Of a stretch of 64,000 nt of DNA, positions 56,164 through 63,391 are shown in pieces; positions within the stretch are counted from its first letter, which is position 1, and every line of letters begins with the position of its first letter. The notes under the pieces are model-generated. The model was not told the DNA's origin and made no database searches. It was given only the letters and a program-made list of their open reading frames with translations. The DNA is taken from the NCBI RefSeq assembly GCF_000720635.1, contig NZ_JOCF01000008.1, positions 62,001 to 126,000 of the forward strand, given 5' to 3'. The translations under genes were made by a program, and so were the position numbers. The stretch comes from Streptomyces sp. NRRL WC-3742. GTDB taxonomy: Bacteria > Actinomycetota > Actinomycetes > Streptomycetales > Streptomycetaceae.

Positions 56164-57225
56164 ATGAACCTTCCGCAGCTCAACGTGGGCCTCATCGGCT
56201 ACGGCATCGCCGGCGCGGTCTTCCACGCTCCCCTGATCAGCACCACGCCGGGCCTGCGCCTCGCGGCGATCGTCACGTCCGACCCCGCGCGCCGGGCGCA
56301 GGCGGCCGGGCAGCACCCGCAGGCGGCGCTGCTCGCGGACGCGGACGCCCTGTGGGCCGCCGCGCCGGGCCTCGGACTGGACCTGATCGTGGTCGCCTCC
56401 CCCAATCGCACCCACGTCCCGCTCGCCACCGCCGCCCTGGGCGCGGGCCTGCCGGTCGTGGTCGACAAGCCGCTGGCCGCCACCGCCGCCGAGGGCGAGC
56501 GGCTGGCCGACCTCGCCGCGAGCGAGGGGCTGCTGTTCAGCGTGTTCCAGAACCGGCGCTGGGACGGGGACTTCCGCACCGTCCGCAAGCTGGTGGGCGA
56601 GGGCCGGCTCGGCCGGGTCAACCGGTTCGAGTCCCGCTTCGAGCGCTGGCGCCCGCAGCTGAAGGGCACCTGGCGCGAGCTGGGCGACCCGGCGGAGGCC
56701 GGCGGCGTGCTCTACGACCTCGGCGCGCACCTGGTCGACCAGGCGCTCGTCCTCTTCGGCCCGGCCACGCGGGTCTACGCCGAGCTGGACCTGCGCCGCG
56801 ACGGCTCCGAGGCGGACGACGACAGCTTCGTCGCCCTCACCCACGCCGACGGCACCCGCTCCCACCTGTGGATGAGCGCCACCGCCGGCGATCCGGGCCC
56901 GCGCTTCCGGGTCCTGGGCTCCCGGGGCGCCTACGTCACCCACGGTCTGGACGGCCAGGAGGACGCGCTGCGCGCGGGCCGCACTCCCGCCGACCCGGAC
57001 TGGGGCCTCTCCCCCCGTGACCACTGGGGCGAGCTGCGCGCCGGGGAGACCGCCGAGCCGGTGGAGACGCTGCCCGGCACGTACCAGGACTACTACGCGG
57101 GCCTGGTGCAGGCCCTGCGCGGTGAGGGCCCCGTCCCGGTCGACCCCCACGACGCCGTCGAGGCCCTGCGCGTCCTGGAGGCGGCCCAGCGCTCCGCCCG
57201 TACCGGAGAGACGGTGGCGCTGTGA
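56164..57225 (+). CDS. Gfo/Idh/MocA family oxidoreductase
   Basis: 353 residues. Rossmann start VGLIGYGIAGAVFHAPLI, then the EKP-like motif VVVDKPLAATAAEGERL (catalytic Lys) and VFQNRRWDGDF. The C-terminal domain has YDLGAHLVDQALVLFGP, the DxxxH motif with the general-acid histidine. It oxidises or reduces a sugar or inositol with NAD(P). It is divergent from the ROK regulator. The stop overlaps the next gene's GTG (GTGA). Confidence 0.93.
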   Translation: MNLPQLNVGLIGYGIAGAVFHAPLISTTPGLRLAAIVTSDPARRAQAAGQHPQAALLADADALWAAAPGLGLDLIVVASPNRTHVPLATAALGAGLPVVVDKPLAATAAEGERLADLAASEGLLFSVFQNRRWDGDFRTVRKLVGEGRLGRVNRFESRFERWRPQLKGTWRELGDPAEAGGVLYDLGAHLVDQALVLFGPATRVYAELDLRRDGSEADDDSFVALTHADGTRSHLWMSATAGDPGPRFRVLGSRGAYVTHGLDGQEDALRAGRTPADPDWGLSPRDHWGELRAGETAEPVETLPGTYQDYYAGLVQALRGEGPVPVDPHDAVEALRVLEAAQRSARTGETVAL

Positions 57226-57680
57226 CCCCGGCCATCGCCGAGCTGGAGCGCCAGCAGGAGTTGTTGCGGTTCCCGTCCTTCGACCTGGACGACGCCTGGC
57301 GGCTGGGCCTGCTGATCGTCACCGTGGCCCGCGAGCGCGGCCTCGCGGTGGCCGTCGACATCCGCCACGGCGAGCAGCAGGCGTTCCACGCCTCCCTGCC
57401 GGGCACGAGCCCGGACAACGACGACTGGATCCGCCGCAAGTCGGCTGTGGTGCGGCGCTTCGGCGAAGCCTCGTACCTGGTCGGCGAGCGCTACCGGGCC
57501 GAGGGGCGGGCCTTCGACCTCGACCCGACGCGCTATGCCGCGCACGGCGGGTCCTTCCCGCTGCTGGTTCGCGGCACGGGCCCGGTGGGGACGGTCACCG
57601 TCTCCGGGCTGCCGCAGCTGGAGGACCACCAGCTGGTGACGGAGTGTCTGGCCCGATTCCTCGCCGGGAGCGAGTCCTGA
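57222..57680 (+). CDS. UPF0303 family protein (heme-degrading-domain-like)
   Basis: 152 residues. FDLDDAWRLGLLIVTVARERGLAVAVDIRHGEQQAFHASLPG, then NDDWIRRKSAVVRRFGEASYLVG and YAAHGGSFPLLVRGTGPVGTVTVSGLPQLEDHQLVTECL, match UPF0303 (yeast YBR137w-like, HbpS/GlcG fold). Biochemical role unsettled. It is translationally coupled to the dehydrogenase gene, so probably acts in the same sugar pathway. Confidence 0.88.
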   Translation: MTPAIAELERQQELLRFPSFDLDDAWRLGLLIVTVARERGLAVAVDIRHGEQQAFHASLPGTSPDNDDWIRRKSAVVRRFGEASYLVGERYRAEGRAFDLDPTRYAAHGGSFPLLVRGTGPVGTVTVSGLPQLEDHQLVTECLARFLAGSES

Positions 57681-57728
57681 CGCCGGGCGCCTCCGGCTGA
57701 TCTCGCCGGGAGGAGTGGCCCGGCGGCC

Positions 57729-57776
57729 ACTACGGAAGTAGTGCCACTACTCGCGTAGTGGCACTACTTCCGTAGT
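57729..57776. terminator. Perfect 22-bp hairpin made of three stacked palindromes
   Basis: Arms 57729-57750 and 57755-57776 are perfectly complementary over 22 bp with loop TCGC. The same bases read as three successive CACTAC-N4-GTAGTG palindromes (centres GGAA, TCGC, TTCC). It lies between convergent stops (57680 and 57807), so it is probably a bidirectional terminator. The tandem symmetric units are unusual for one and also suit a protein-binding array. Confidence 0.75.
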
Positions 57777-57806
57777 TCCGGGGGTCGTACGGGCCCCCGG
57801 CCCCGC

Positions 57807-59255
57807 TCAGACGCCGGCGGGCTCCTGGGCCGGGGCGTCGGAGGCGGCGGCCCCGGCGGGCCTGGCCGAGCGGATGGTGACCACGGCGGCGAGGGCGCCG
57901 ACGAGGGCGATGGCGGCGGCTCCGAGGAAGGCGGCGGAGAAGCCGTTGGTGAGGGCGGTCGCGTCGCCGGTCTCACGGGAGCCGTGGGCGGCGGCGACGG
58001 CGGTCATCGCGGCGAGGCCGAGCGCGGAGCCGACCTGGTAGCCGGTGTTGACGATGCCGGAGGCGAGGCCGCCCTCCTCCGGGCGGGCGCTGGAGAGCGC
58101 GGTGCCGAGCGAGGGGATGAAGGCCAGCGACATGCCGACCGCCGCGAGCAGCGAGGCGGGCAGGACGTCGACCAGGAAGCTGCCGTCCGGGCGGGCGAAG
58201 GAGAGCCAGAGCATCCCGCCGGCGAGGGCGGCCAGTCCGGCGACGATGAGCGCCTTGGGGCCGAAGCGGGCGATGAGCCTCGGCGCCAGCACGATCATCA
58301 TCACCATGATCGCGGCGGTCATCGGCAGCAGCGCCGCCCCGGAGGCGAACGCCTTCAGGCCGAGCACCTGCTGCAGGTAGAGGTTGAGGAAGAACCACAT
58401 CGGGATCCAGGCCGCGGCCATCAGGAACTGCGCGAGGTTGGCACCGGCCAGGTTGGGGCTGCGCCAGATGCCCAGACGCATCAGCGGCTCGCGGCGCTTG
58501 GCCTGGATGGCGACGAACGCGCCGATCAGCAGCACGCCGGCCGCGAGGACGAGCCAGGTGCTCGCCGAACCCCAACCGGTCTCCGGGGCGCGGACGATGG
58601 CGTAGACGGAGGTGGCCAGGCCCGCGGTGACGGTGATCGCGCCGAGCCAGTCGACCGAGCCGCGGCGGGCGGCGGCCGCGGGCATGACGCCGGGTGCGAC
58701 GGCCAACACGGCCACCGCGACCGGGATGTTGACGAAGAAGACCCACTCCCAGCTGAGGTACTGGGTGATGACGCCGCCGAGGAACACCCCGGCCGTACCG
58801 CCCGCGGGGGCCGCGGCGCCGTACAGGGCGAGCGCCTTGCCCAACTCCTGCGGCCTGCCGCCGAAGAGCATCATCAGCAGGGTGAGCGCGGAGGGCGCGA
58901 TCAGCGCGGAGCCGGCGCCCTGGAGGGCGCGGCCGGCCAGTTCGACCCACGCGGTGCCCGCGAGCCCGGCCACCAGCGAGCCGATCCCGAGGACGGTCCA
59001 GCCGGCCGCGAACAGCCGCTTGGCGCCGAGGAGGTCGGAGAGGCGGCCGCCGAGGAGCAGCAGCCCGCCGAAGGCGACGACGTACGCGTTGAAGACCCAG
59101 GACAGGTTCTCCGGCGAGAAGCCGAGCGCGGTCTGCATCTTCGGCAGCGCCACGCCGATGATCGAGGTGTCCATGATCACCATGAACTGGGCGAGCGCGA
59201 TCAGGCCGAGCGCCGTCCAGCGGCGCGGTGAGGGGGGTGCACTGAGGTCCGACAC
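57807..59255 (-). CDS. DHA2-type MFS drug efflux transporter
   Basis: 482 residues from GTG at 59255 (GGAG six bases upstream; a TTG four codons earlier is less likely). Fourteen predicted TM helices. Motifs LGLIALAQFMVIMDTSIIGVALPKM (TM1), LGGRLSDLLGAKR (motif A) and the PAGGTAGVFLGGVITQYLSWEWVFFVNIPV segment (motif C region) mark the EmrB/QacA group. It exports toxic compounds by proton antiport. A set of TACCCC/GGGGTA palindromes lies upstream. The divergent-strand TetR gene is 367 bp away and the same direction. Confidence 0.93.
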   Translation of the reverse strand: MSDLSAPPSPRRWTALGLIALAQFMVIMDTSIIGVALPKMQTALGFSPENLSWVFNAYVVAFGGLLLLGGRLSDLLGAKRLFAAGWTVLGIGSLVAGLAGTAWVELAGRALQGAGSALIAPSALTLLMMLFGGRPQELGKALALYGAAAPAGGTAGVFLGGVITQYLSWEWVFFVNIPVAVAVLAVAPGVMPAAAARRGSVDWLGAITVTAGLATSVYAIVRAPETGWGSASTWLVLAAGVLLIGAFVAIQAKRREPLMRLGIWRSPNLAGANLAQFLMAAAWIPMWFFLNLYLQQVLGLKAFASGAALLPMTAAIMVMMIVLAPRLIARFGPKALIVAGLAALAGGMLWLSFARPDGSFLVDVLPASLLAAVGMSLAFIPSLGTALSSARPEEGGLASGIVNTGYQVGSALGLAAMTAVAAAHGSRETGDATALTNGFSAAFLGAAAIALVGALAAVVTIRSARPAGAAASDAPAQEPAGV

Positions 59256-59303
59256 GACCGGCTCCAATACCTGGGAGGGGTATCTCCTTGACGTCAGGAA
59301 ACT

Positions 59304-59374
59304 TACCCCCAGGGGGTATCCAGCACAAGCCCCGGTGCTGACATGGCCTCACGTCGGACTACCCCATGGGGGTA
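59304..59374. promoter_or_regulatory. Array of G-tract palindromes upstream of the MFS gene
   Basis: TACCCCCAGGGGGTA (59304-59318) is a perfect odd palindrome 50 bp upstream of the MFS start. TACCCCATGGGGGTA (59360-59374) is a near-perfect second copy. A weaker TACCTGGGAGGGGTA is at 59268-59282. Such G-tract dyads with TA ends are typical of CsoR/RcnR/FrmR-family operators. No such regulator is in the window. Confidence 0.6.
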
Positions 59375-59621
59375 TCGGCTGTGGGGTATCAGCTGGAGGA
59401 GAAGGAGAGCGAGGGCCTCATGGGGCACAGCTCGCGAATGCCGGGCAGGGGGATCCCGGGGTGCCCGGCCGTAGCCCGGCGGGTTCGGTGGAGACGGCCA
59501 GGGCGAGGGCGTCGAGGTCGAGCGCCACTGCGGTCACCCGATCATTCGCCGGGGCACAGGCCGGGGCGCAGCGCGCCGGTCCCGGCGCTCACCGGCCGCT
59601 GCGGCGTGGCGGCGCGCCCCC
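59375..59621. other. Intergenic region without convincing gene
   Basis: 247 bp between the MFS operator array and the TetR stop. A 39-codon leftward frame (59418-59537) has no ribosome-binding site and is not called. Inverted repeats of low quality only; nothing else seen. Confidence 0.55.
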
Positions 59622-60275
59622 TCAGGCGCCCGGCGCCAGGACCCCGTCCAGCAGCGCCCGGACCGTCCCGGCCGCGAACTCCTCGGCACCGGCCGGGCGC
59701 AGCGCCCCGTCCGGCGCCTCGTCCGCGTAGAAGAGCTCCAGGAAGGCGCGATGGAAGCAGGCGCCGATCAGCAGCATCGCGGCGGCGTCCGGGTCGATCG
59801 TGGAGGAGACCCGGCCGAGCCGCTGCTCGGCGCGCAGGTAGTCGGCGAGGTGGGAGGAGACGTGGTGCGGCCCGGCGTCGCCGAGCTTCCTGCGGTGGGC
59901 GGCGAGCAGGTCGGGGCTGGCGAACAGCGAGCCGGCCATCGGGAACGACCGCCGGTAGAACGGCACGGCGATCCGGACCACCGCCTCGAGCTGCTCGCGG
60001 ACCGTGTCCTCCCCCGCGCGGCCGGGCAGTTCGGCGACGGCGGCGGCCAGGCGCGGCGCGCGCTCGCGCAGGACGCGGACGAAGATCTCCTCCTTGTCGC
60101 GGAAGTGCTTGTACAGCGCCGCCTCGGAGCAGCCGGCCTCCCGGGCGATCTCCTTGGTCGTGGCCCGGACGATCCCCACGGTGCCGATCAGTCGGGCGGC
60201 GGCGTCCAGCACCCGTGCCCGGGTGCGCGCCCCACCGGTCAGCGCCTCGGTCTCCACGTGCCCCTCGTGCGTCAT
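59622..60275 (-). CDS. TetR-family regulator
   Basis: 217 residues from MTHEGHVETEALTGG (ATG 60275). HTH RVLDAAARLIGTVGIVRATTKEIAREAGCSEAALYKHFRDKEEIFVRVL (about 18-66) is typical. The C-terminal domain is helical and ligand-binding (ASPDLLAAHRRKLGDAGPHHVSSHLADYL). It is divergent from an NAD(P)-binding oxidoreductase gene, and two GTGAGT-based dyads lie in the shared promoter, so that gene and itself are the likely targets; the MFS gene downstream may also be. Confidence 0.92.
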   Translation of the reverse strand: MTHEGHVETEALTGGARTRARVLDAAARLIGTVGIVRATTKEIAREAGCSEAALYKHFRDKEEIFVRVLRERAPRLAAAVAELPGRAGEDTVREQLEAVVRIAVPFYRRSFPMAGSLFASPDLLAAHRRKLGDAGPHHVSSHLADYLRAEQRLGRVSSTIDPDAAAMLLIGACFHRAFLELFYADEAPDGALRPAGAEEFAAGTVRALLDGVLAPGA

Positions 60276-60290
60276 GGGCGCCAGCCTACC

Positions 60291-60348
60291 TTGACAGGTG
60301 GGTGAGCACTCACTCACCATCGAAGCAGAGGAGGGTGAGTACTCACCC
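60291..60348. promoter_or_regulatory. Promoter with two TetR-type operators
   Basis: TTGACA (60291-60296) is a consensus -35 for the rightward gene. Overlapping its spacer is GGTGAGCACTCACTCACC (60301-60318), an imperfect dyad. Downstream is GGGTGAGTACTCACCC (60333-60348), a perfect 16-bp palindrome. Both share the GTGAG/CTCAC half-site. This places two copies of a regulator over the promoter between the TetR gene and the oxidoreductase gene. Confidence 0.8.
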
Positions 60349-60388
60349 ACCCCCTCGTCCACGCACCTGCCCGCCCCTGGGAGGGGTC

Positions 60389-61024
60389 ATGAAACTCGTC
60401 GTCCTCGGTGCCACCGGCGGCGTCGGCCGCCACCTGGTCACCCACGCGCTCGCCGACGGCCACCTGGTCACGGCCGCCGTCCGCGACCCGGCCCGGCTGG
60501 CCGTCCGCCACGACCGCCTCACCGTCGCCCGGGCGGACGCCCTCGACGCCGCCTCCCTGAAGCCGCTGCTCGAGGGCGCCGACGCCGTTCTCTCGGGCAT
60601 CGGCCAGGCCGGCCGCCACGACGCCCTCAAGCCCGCCTCCACCTCCGCCCGCGCGGTACTGGAGGCCATGCGCGCCACCGGCGTGCGCCGTCTGCTCACG
60701 GTGAGCGCGGGCCCGCTCAACCGCGCCGGAACGGGCCAGAACTTCGTCTCCACCAAGGTGTTCGGCCCGCTGCTGTGGGCATTCCTCAACGAGCTCTACA
60801 CCGACCTCGAGGCGATGGAGCGCATCCTGCGGGCGAGCGAGGTGGACTGGACGGCCGTACGGCCCCCGCGCCTGACCGACCGCCCCGGGCTGGGCCGCTA
60901 CCGCCACGCCGTCGAGGCCGGACCGGCCGGCGCGAGCATCCCCCGGGCCGACGTCGCCCGGGCCATGCTCGACCTGGTCTCCGACGAGGCCACCTACCGC
61001 CACGCGGTGGGCGTCAGCTCCTGA
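60389..61024 (+). CDS. NAD(P)-binding oxidoreductase (NmrA/BVR-B-like)
   Basis: 211 residues from the ATG at 60389 (GGGAGGGG upstream). MKLVVLGATGGVGRHLVTHALADGH is the atypical-SDR cofactor motif (GATGGVGR). Later: VTAAVRDPARL, LEGADAVLSGIGQ, RLLTVSAGPL, STKVFGPLLW and TAVRPPRLTDRPGLGRYR match the SDR_a5 / biliverdin reductase B-like class. It probably reduces a small electrophile that also acts as inducer of the divergent TetR repressor. Confidence 0.9.
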   Translation: MKLVVLGATGGVGRHLVTHALADGHLVTAAVRDPARLAVRHDRLTVARADALDAASLKPLLEGADAVLSGIGQAGRHDALKPASTSARAVLEAMRATGVRRLLTVSAGPLNRAGTGQNFVSTKVFGPLLWAFLNELYTDLEAMERILRASEVDWTAVRPPRLTDRPGLGRYRHAVEAGPAGASIPRADVARAMLDLVSDEATYRHAVGVSS

Positions 61025-61048
61025 CGCCCACCGCACGGCTGCCCGCCA

Positions 61049-61234
61049 CTACTGGGGCGGCTGGTCCTGGTCGTGGCCGAGCTGCTCCTTGAGCTTGTCC
61101 TGAGCGGTGTCGACCTGGCTGCTGTACTTGCCCTGGGACTTCTCGTCGACGAAGTCCCCGGTCTTGTCGATGCCCTTCTCGGCCTGGTCCTCGTGGCCTT
61201 TCAGCATCTGCTTGAGCTTGTCCATCACCGACAT
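61049..61234 (-). CDS. MT0933-like small antitoxin-family protein
   Basis: 61 residues from MSVMDKLKQML (ATG 61234, AAGGAG eight bases upstream). The very charged helical sequence MLKGHEDQAEKGIDKTGDFVDEKSQGKYSSQVDTAQDKLKEQL matches the MT0933/Rv0909 putative antitoxin family, which also resembles CsbD-like stress proteins. No SRPBCC-type toxin partner is adjacent, so a toxin-antitoxin role is doubtful; a solitary stress protein is as likely. Confidence 0.82.
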   Translation of the reverse strand: MSVMDKLKQMLKGHEDQAEKGIDKTGDFVDEKSQGKYSSQVDTAQDKLKEQLGHDQDQPPQ

Positions 61235-61320
61235 CGTGGCGCTCCTTGGAGTCTGGTTGTCAGGTGGTAGCCCCAGCATCGCCCTTCGCGACCCGCACCG
61301 CATCCGCTGGCCACCCGCTT

Positions 61321-62070
61321 TCAGCCGCCTTCGCGCTCACCATGTGTGACGACAGGGCCGAGCACCACCCAGTGGGCCGGCAGCTCGATCCGCTCACCGT
61401 CCGGGGCGAACTCCGTGGTGGCCAGCGGCAGTTCACCGGCGGCGAGGATGTCCAGGCCCGCCGCGCGGAACAGGTCGGCGAAGGCCGCGTCGGCGACCTC
61501 CGCGGGAGTCAGGCCGTGGGTGAGGACCGGGCGCAGCTTCGGGGGCGGCCCGGACGGGCCCTTCGCCAGCCCGGCCAGCACGCCCTTGGCGGACTCGGCC
61601 AGTTCGAAGACGAAGGCCCGGCCGCGGGCGCCGAGCAGCGTGGCGACGGCCTCGACCACCGGGCGGCGGTCGGCCGGCTCGCTCTGGTGGATCAGCCCGC
61701 GCACGTACACGTTGGCGTCACCCAGTTCCTCGTGCAGGGCCCGGACGGCCTCGGCGTCGGTCGCGTCCAGCCGGGCGAACTCGGCCCGGTGCGCGCCGTC
61801 CCCGCGCCGGGCCAGCTCGACGGCCCGGGCGGACAGGTCGACGCCGATGGCGCGCGGGAACCGGTCGGCGAGGAAGCGGGTCTGGGTGCCGTTCCCGCAT
61901 CCCAGGTCCACGACCGGGAGTTGACTGTCCATCAGATACGGTTCGAGCAGGGCGAGATGGCGCTGTGCGCTGAGCCCGGCCTCGGCGTCCCAGATCACCG
62001 ATCCCGGCTCCTCGGGCGCGTCGCGCCAGAAGCCCTCCCAGGCATCCCTGTACCGATTCGTCACGCCCAC
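61321..62070 (-). CDS. Class I SAM-dependent methyltransferase
   Basis: 249 residues, GTG start at 62070. Motif I VVDLGCGNGTQTRFLADRFP (about 53-72), acidic motif AIGVDLSARAVELAR, motif II region RAEFARLDATDAEAVRALHEELGDANVYVRGLIHQSEP. The C-terminal half (LPAHWVVLGPVV) is typical of small-molecule methyltransferases. The gene is single, divergent from the TPR gene. Substrate unknown. Confidence 0.9.
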   Translation of the reverse strand: MGVTNRYRDAWEGFWRDAPEEPGSVIWDAEAGLSAQRHLALLEPYLMDSQLPVVDLGCGNGTQTRFLADRFPRAIGVDLSARAVELARRGDGAHRAEFARLDATDAEAVRALHEELGDANVYVRGLIHQSEPADRRPVVEAVATLLGARGRAFVFELAESAKGVLAGLAKGPSGPPPKLRPVLTHGLTPAEVADAAFADLFRAAGLDILAAGELPLATTEFAPDGERIELPAHWVVLGPVVTHGEREGG

Positions 62071-62262
62071 GGCCGAAACCTCCGGATGTCACCAACAGTG
62101 TCGCGAACGTGCCTATCGGTACCGACCTCGTGAATCAAGCACCCGCCCACGGTCGGCGGGGCGGGTTAGGCTACGACCTCGCCGAACGGGTGGGTTCACC
62201 AACTACCCTCGCGCCCCGGGGCGTTCGGCGAGCGCCGTCGTCGCACTTCGGGAGGGAAGACC

Positions 62263-63300
62263 GTGCCGGACCGCACCACCTCGGACGAGCAGTTCGCCAA
62301 GGACCTCGCAGGCTTGCTGGCCGCACCGCACACGGTGCCACTGGGCCTGAAGCCCGGCATCCCGTGGTTCGACTTCGACCTCGCCTTCGAGCTCGGCCTC
62401 GGCTACGCCAACCGCGACGAGATCGCCGCGGCCGAGGCCGTGGCCTCCACTGCTCTCGCCTCGCCCGGGGCCAAGCTCCAGGCAGCGGGGCACCTGGTGA
62501 CCGCCGTGGTGCACATGAGCCGGGGCCGATTCCGCCGGGCCTGGTCCGCGGCCGGGAAGGCCGCGAAGGTCGCGGGCGCCGCCGACCCGGACGTCGCGGC
62601 CGAGGTGGCCTACGTCCGGGGCCTCGTCCTGGAGGGCAGGGGGAACCACCGGGACGCGAGCCGCCAGTACGCGCTGGTCGCCGACTCCGGCCGCCCCCGC
62701 ACCTTCGGCCGCGCCGCGCTCGCGATGGGCGGGATGCTCGCCCGCGAGACCCAGGACTGGGACCAGGACGCCTTCGAGACCCTCGCCACCGCCGTCGCCA
62801 CCGGATTCGAGGAGGTCGTCGGTCCCGCCCAGCTCATGCAGGCGCTGATGGCCGACCGCATCGGCGACCAGGACCTCGCGGCCTTCCTCTACCGCGAGGC
62901 GACCCGCACCACCGTCCCCCGGACCGCCGCACAGGCTTCCTTCCACCTCGGCGACCTCCTGCGCGGCCGCGGGGAAACGGAGGAAGCCCGCACCCACCTC
63001 GCCGCCGCCGCCCGCTCCAGCGACCCGGAGTTCTCCGCGAAGGGAGCCCTGGCCCTGGGCGTCCTGCTCATGGAGGCGGGCGAGACCGCCGACGCCCTCG
63101 AGGTCTTCACCTTCGCCTCGAACTCCCACTACGAGCCCGGCGCGGCCCGTGCCCACTGCCACCTCGGACTGCTCGCGATCGACGCCGGCGACCACGCGAC
63201 CGGCGAACGCCACCTGAGGATCGCGCAGCGGCACAAGGACCCGCAGGTCAAGGCCGCCGTCGACGAGGGCCTCGCCCACCTCCGCAGAGCCCGTGGGTGA
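62263..63300 (+). CDS. TPR-repeat protein
   Basis: 345 residues from GTG at 62263 (GGGAGGG upstream). Starts with a unique segment (TTSDEQFAKDLAGLLAAPHTVPLGLKPGIPWFDFDLAFELGLGYANRDEI), then six to seven TPR/Sel1-like helical pairs (EVAYVRGLVLEGRGNHRDASRQYALVAD, QASFHLGDLLRGRGETEEARTHLAAAARSSD, AKGALALGVLLMEAGETADALEVFTFAS, ARAHCHLGLLAIDAGDHATGERHLRIAQRHKD). It is probably a scaffold protein. No enzymatic domain. Confidence 0.88.
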   Translation: MPDRTTSDEQFAKDLAGLLAAPHTVPLGLKPGIPWFDFDLAFELGLGYANRDEIAAAEAVASTALASPGAKLQAAGHLVTAVVHMSRGRFRRAWSAAGKAAKVAGAADPDVAAEVAYVRGLVLEGRGNHRDASRQYALVADSGRPRTFGRAALAMGGMLARETQDWDQDAFETLATAVATGFEEVVGPAQLMQALMADRIGDQDLAAFLYREATRTTVPRTAAQASFHLGDLLRGRGETEEARTHLAAAARSSDPEFSAKGALALGVLLMEAGETADALEVFTFASNSHYEPGAARAHCHLGLLAIDAGDHATGERHLRIAQRHKDPQVKAAVDEGLAHLRRARG

Positions 63301-63356
63301 TGCGACGTCCGCAGCCCGGCCCCGGAGCGCCGTCCCCCTGTGGCCACCATTATCCT

Positions 63357-63384
63357 TTACCAAGTTGCCTTTTTAACCTGGTAA
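63357..63384. promoter_or_regulatory. Operator-like dyad before the NmrA-like gene
   Basis: TTACCAAGTT (63357-63366) and AACCTGGTAA (63375-63384) are complementary at 9 of 10 positions, with an 8-nt GCCTTTTT spacer. It lies directly before the ATG at 63392 and just after TATCCT (63351-63356, a possible -10). HxlR/TetR-regulated NmrA-like genes often carry such sites. Confidence 0.55.
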
Positions 63385-63391
63385 CGCTTTC

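Noticed and set aside
59418..59537. 39-codon leftward frame with an LDLD stretch and Ser/Cys-rich end, reminiscent of an FxLD lanthipeptide precursor
   Set aside because: No ribosome-binding site, no FxLD motif proper, and no lanthipeptide dehydratase or cyclase gene in the window.
61049..61234. Toxin-antitoxin pair
   Set aside because: Only the MT0933-like protein is present; neighbouring genes are an oxidoreductase and a methyltransferase, not a toxin.
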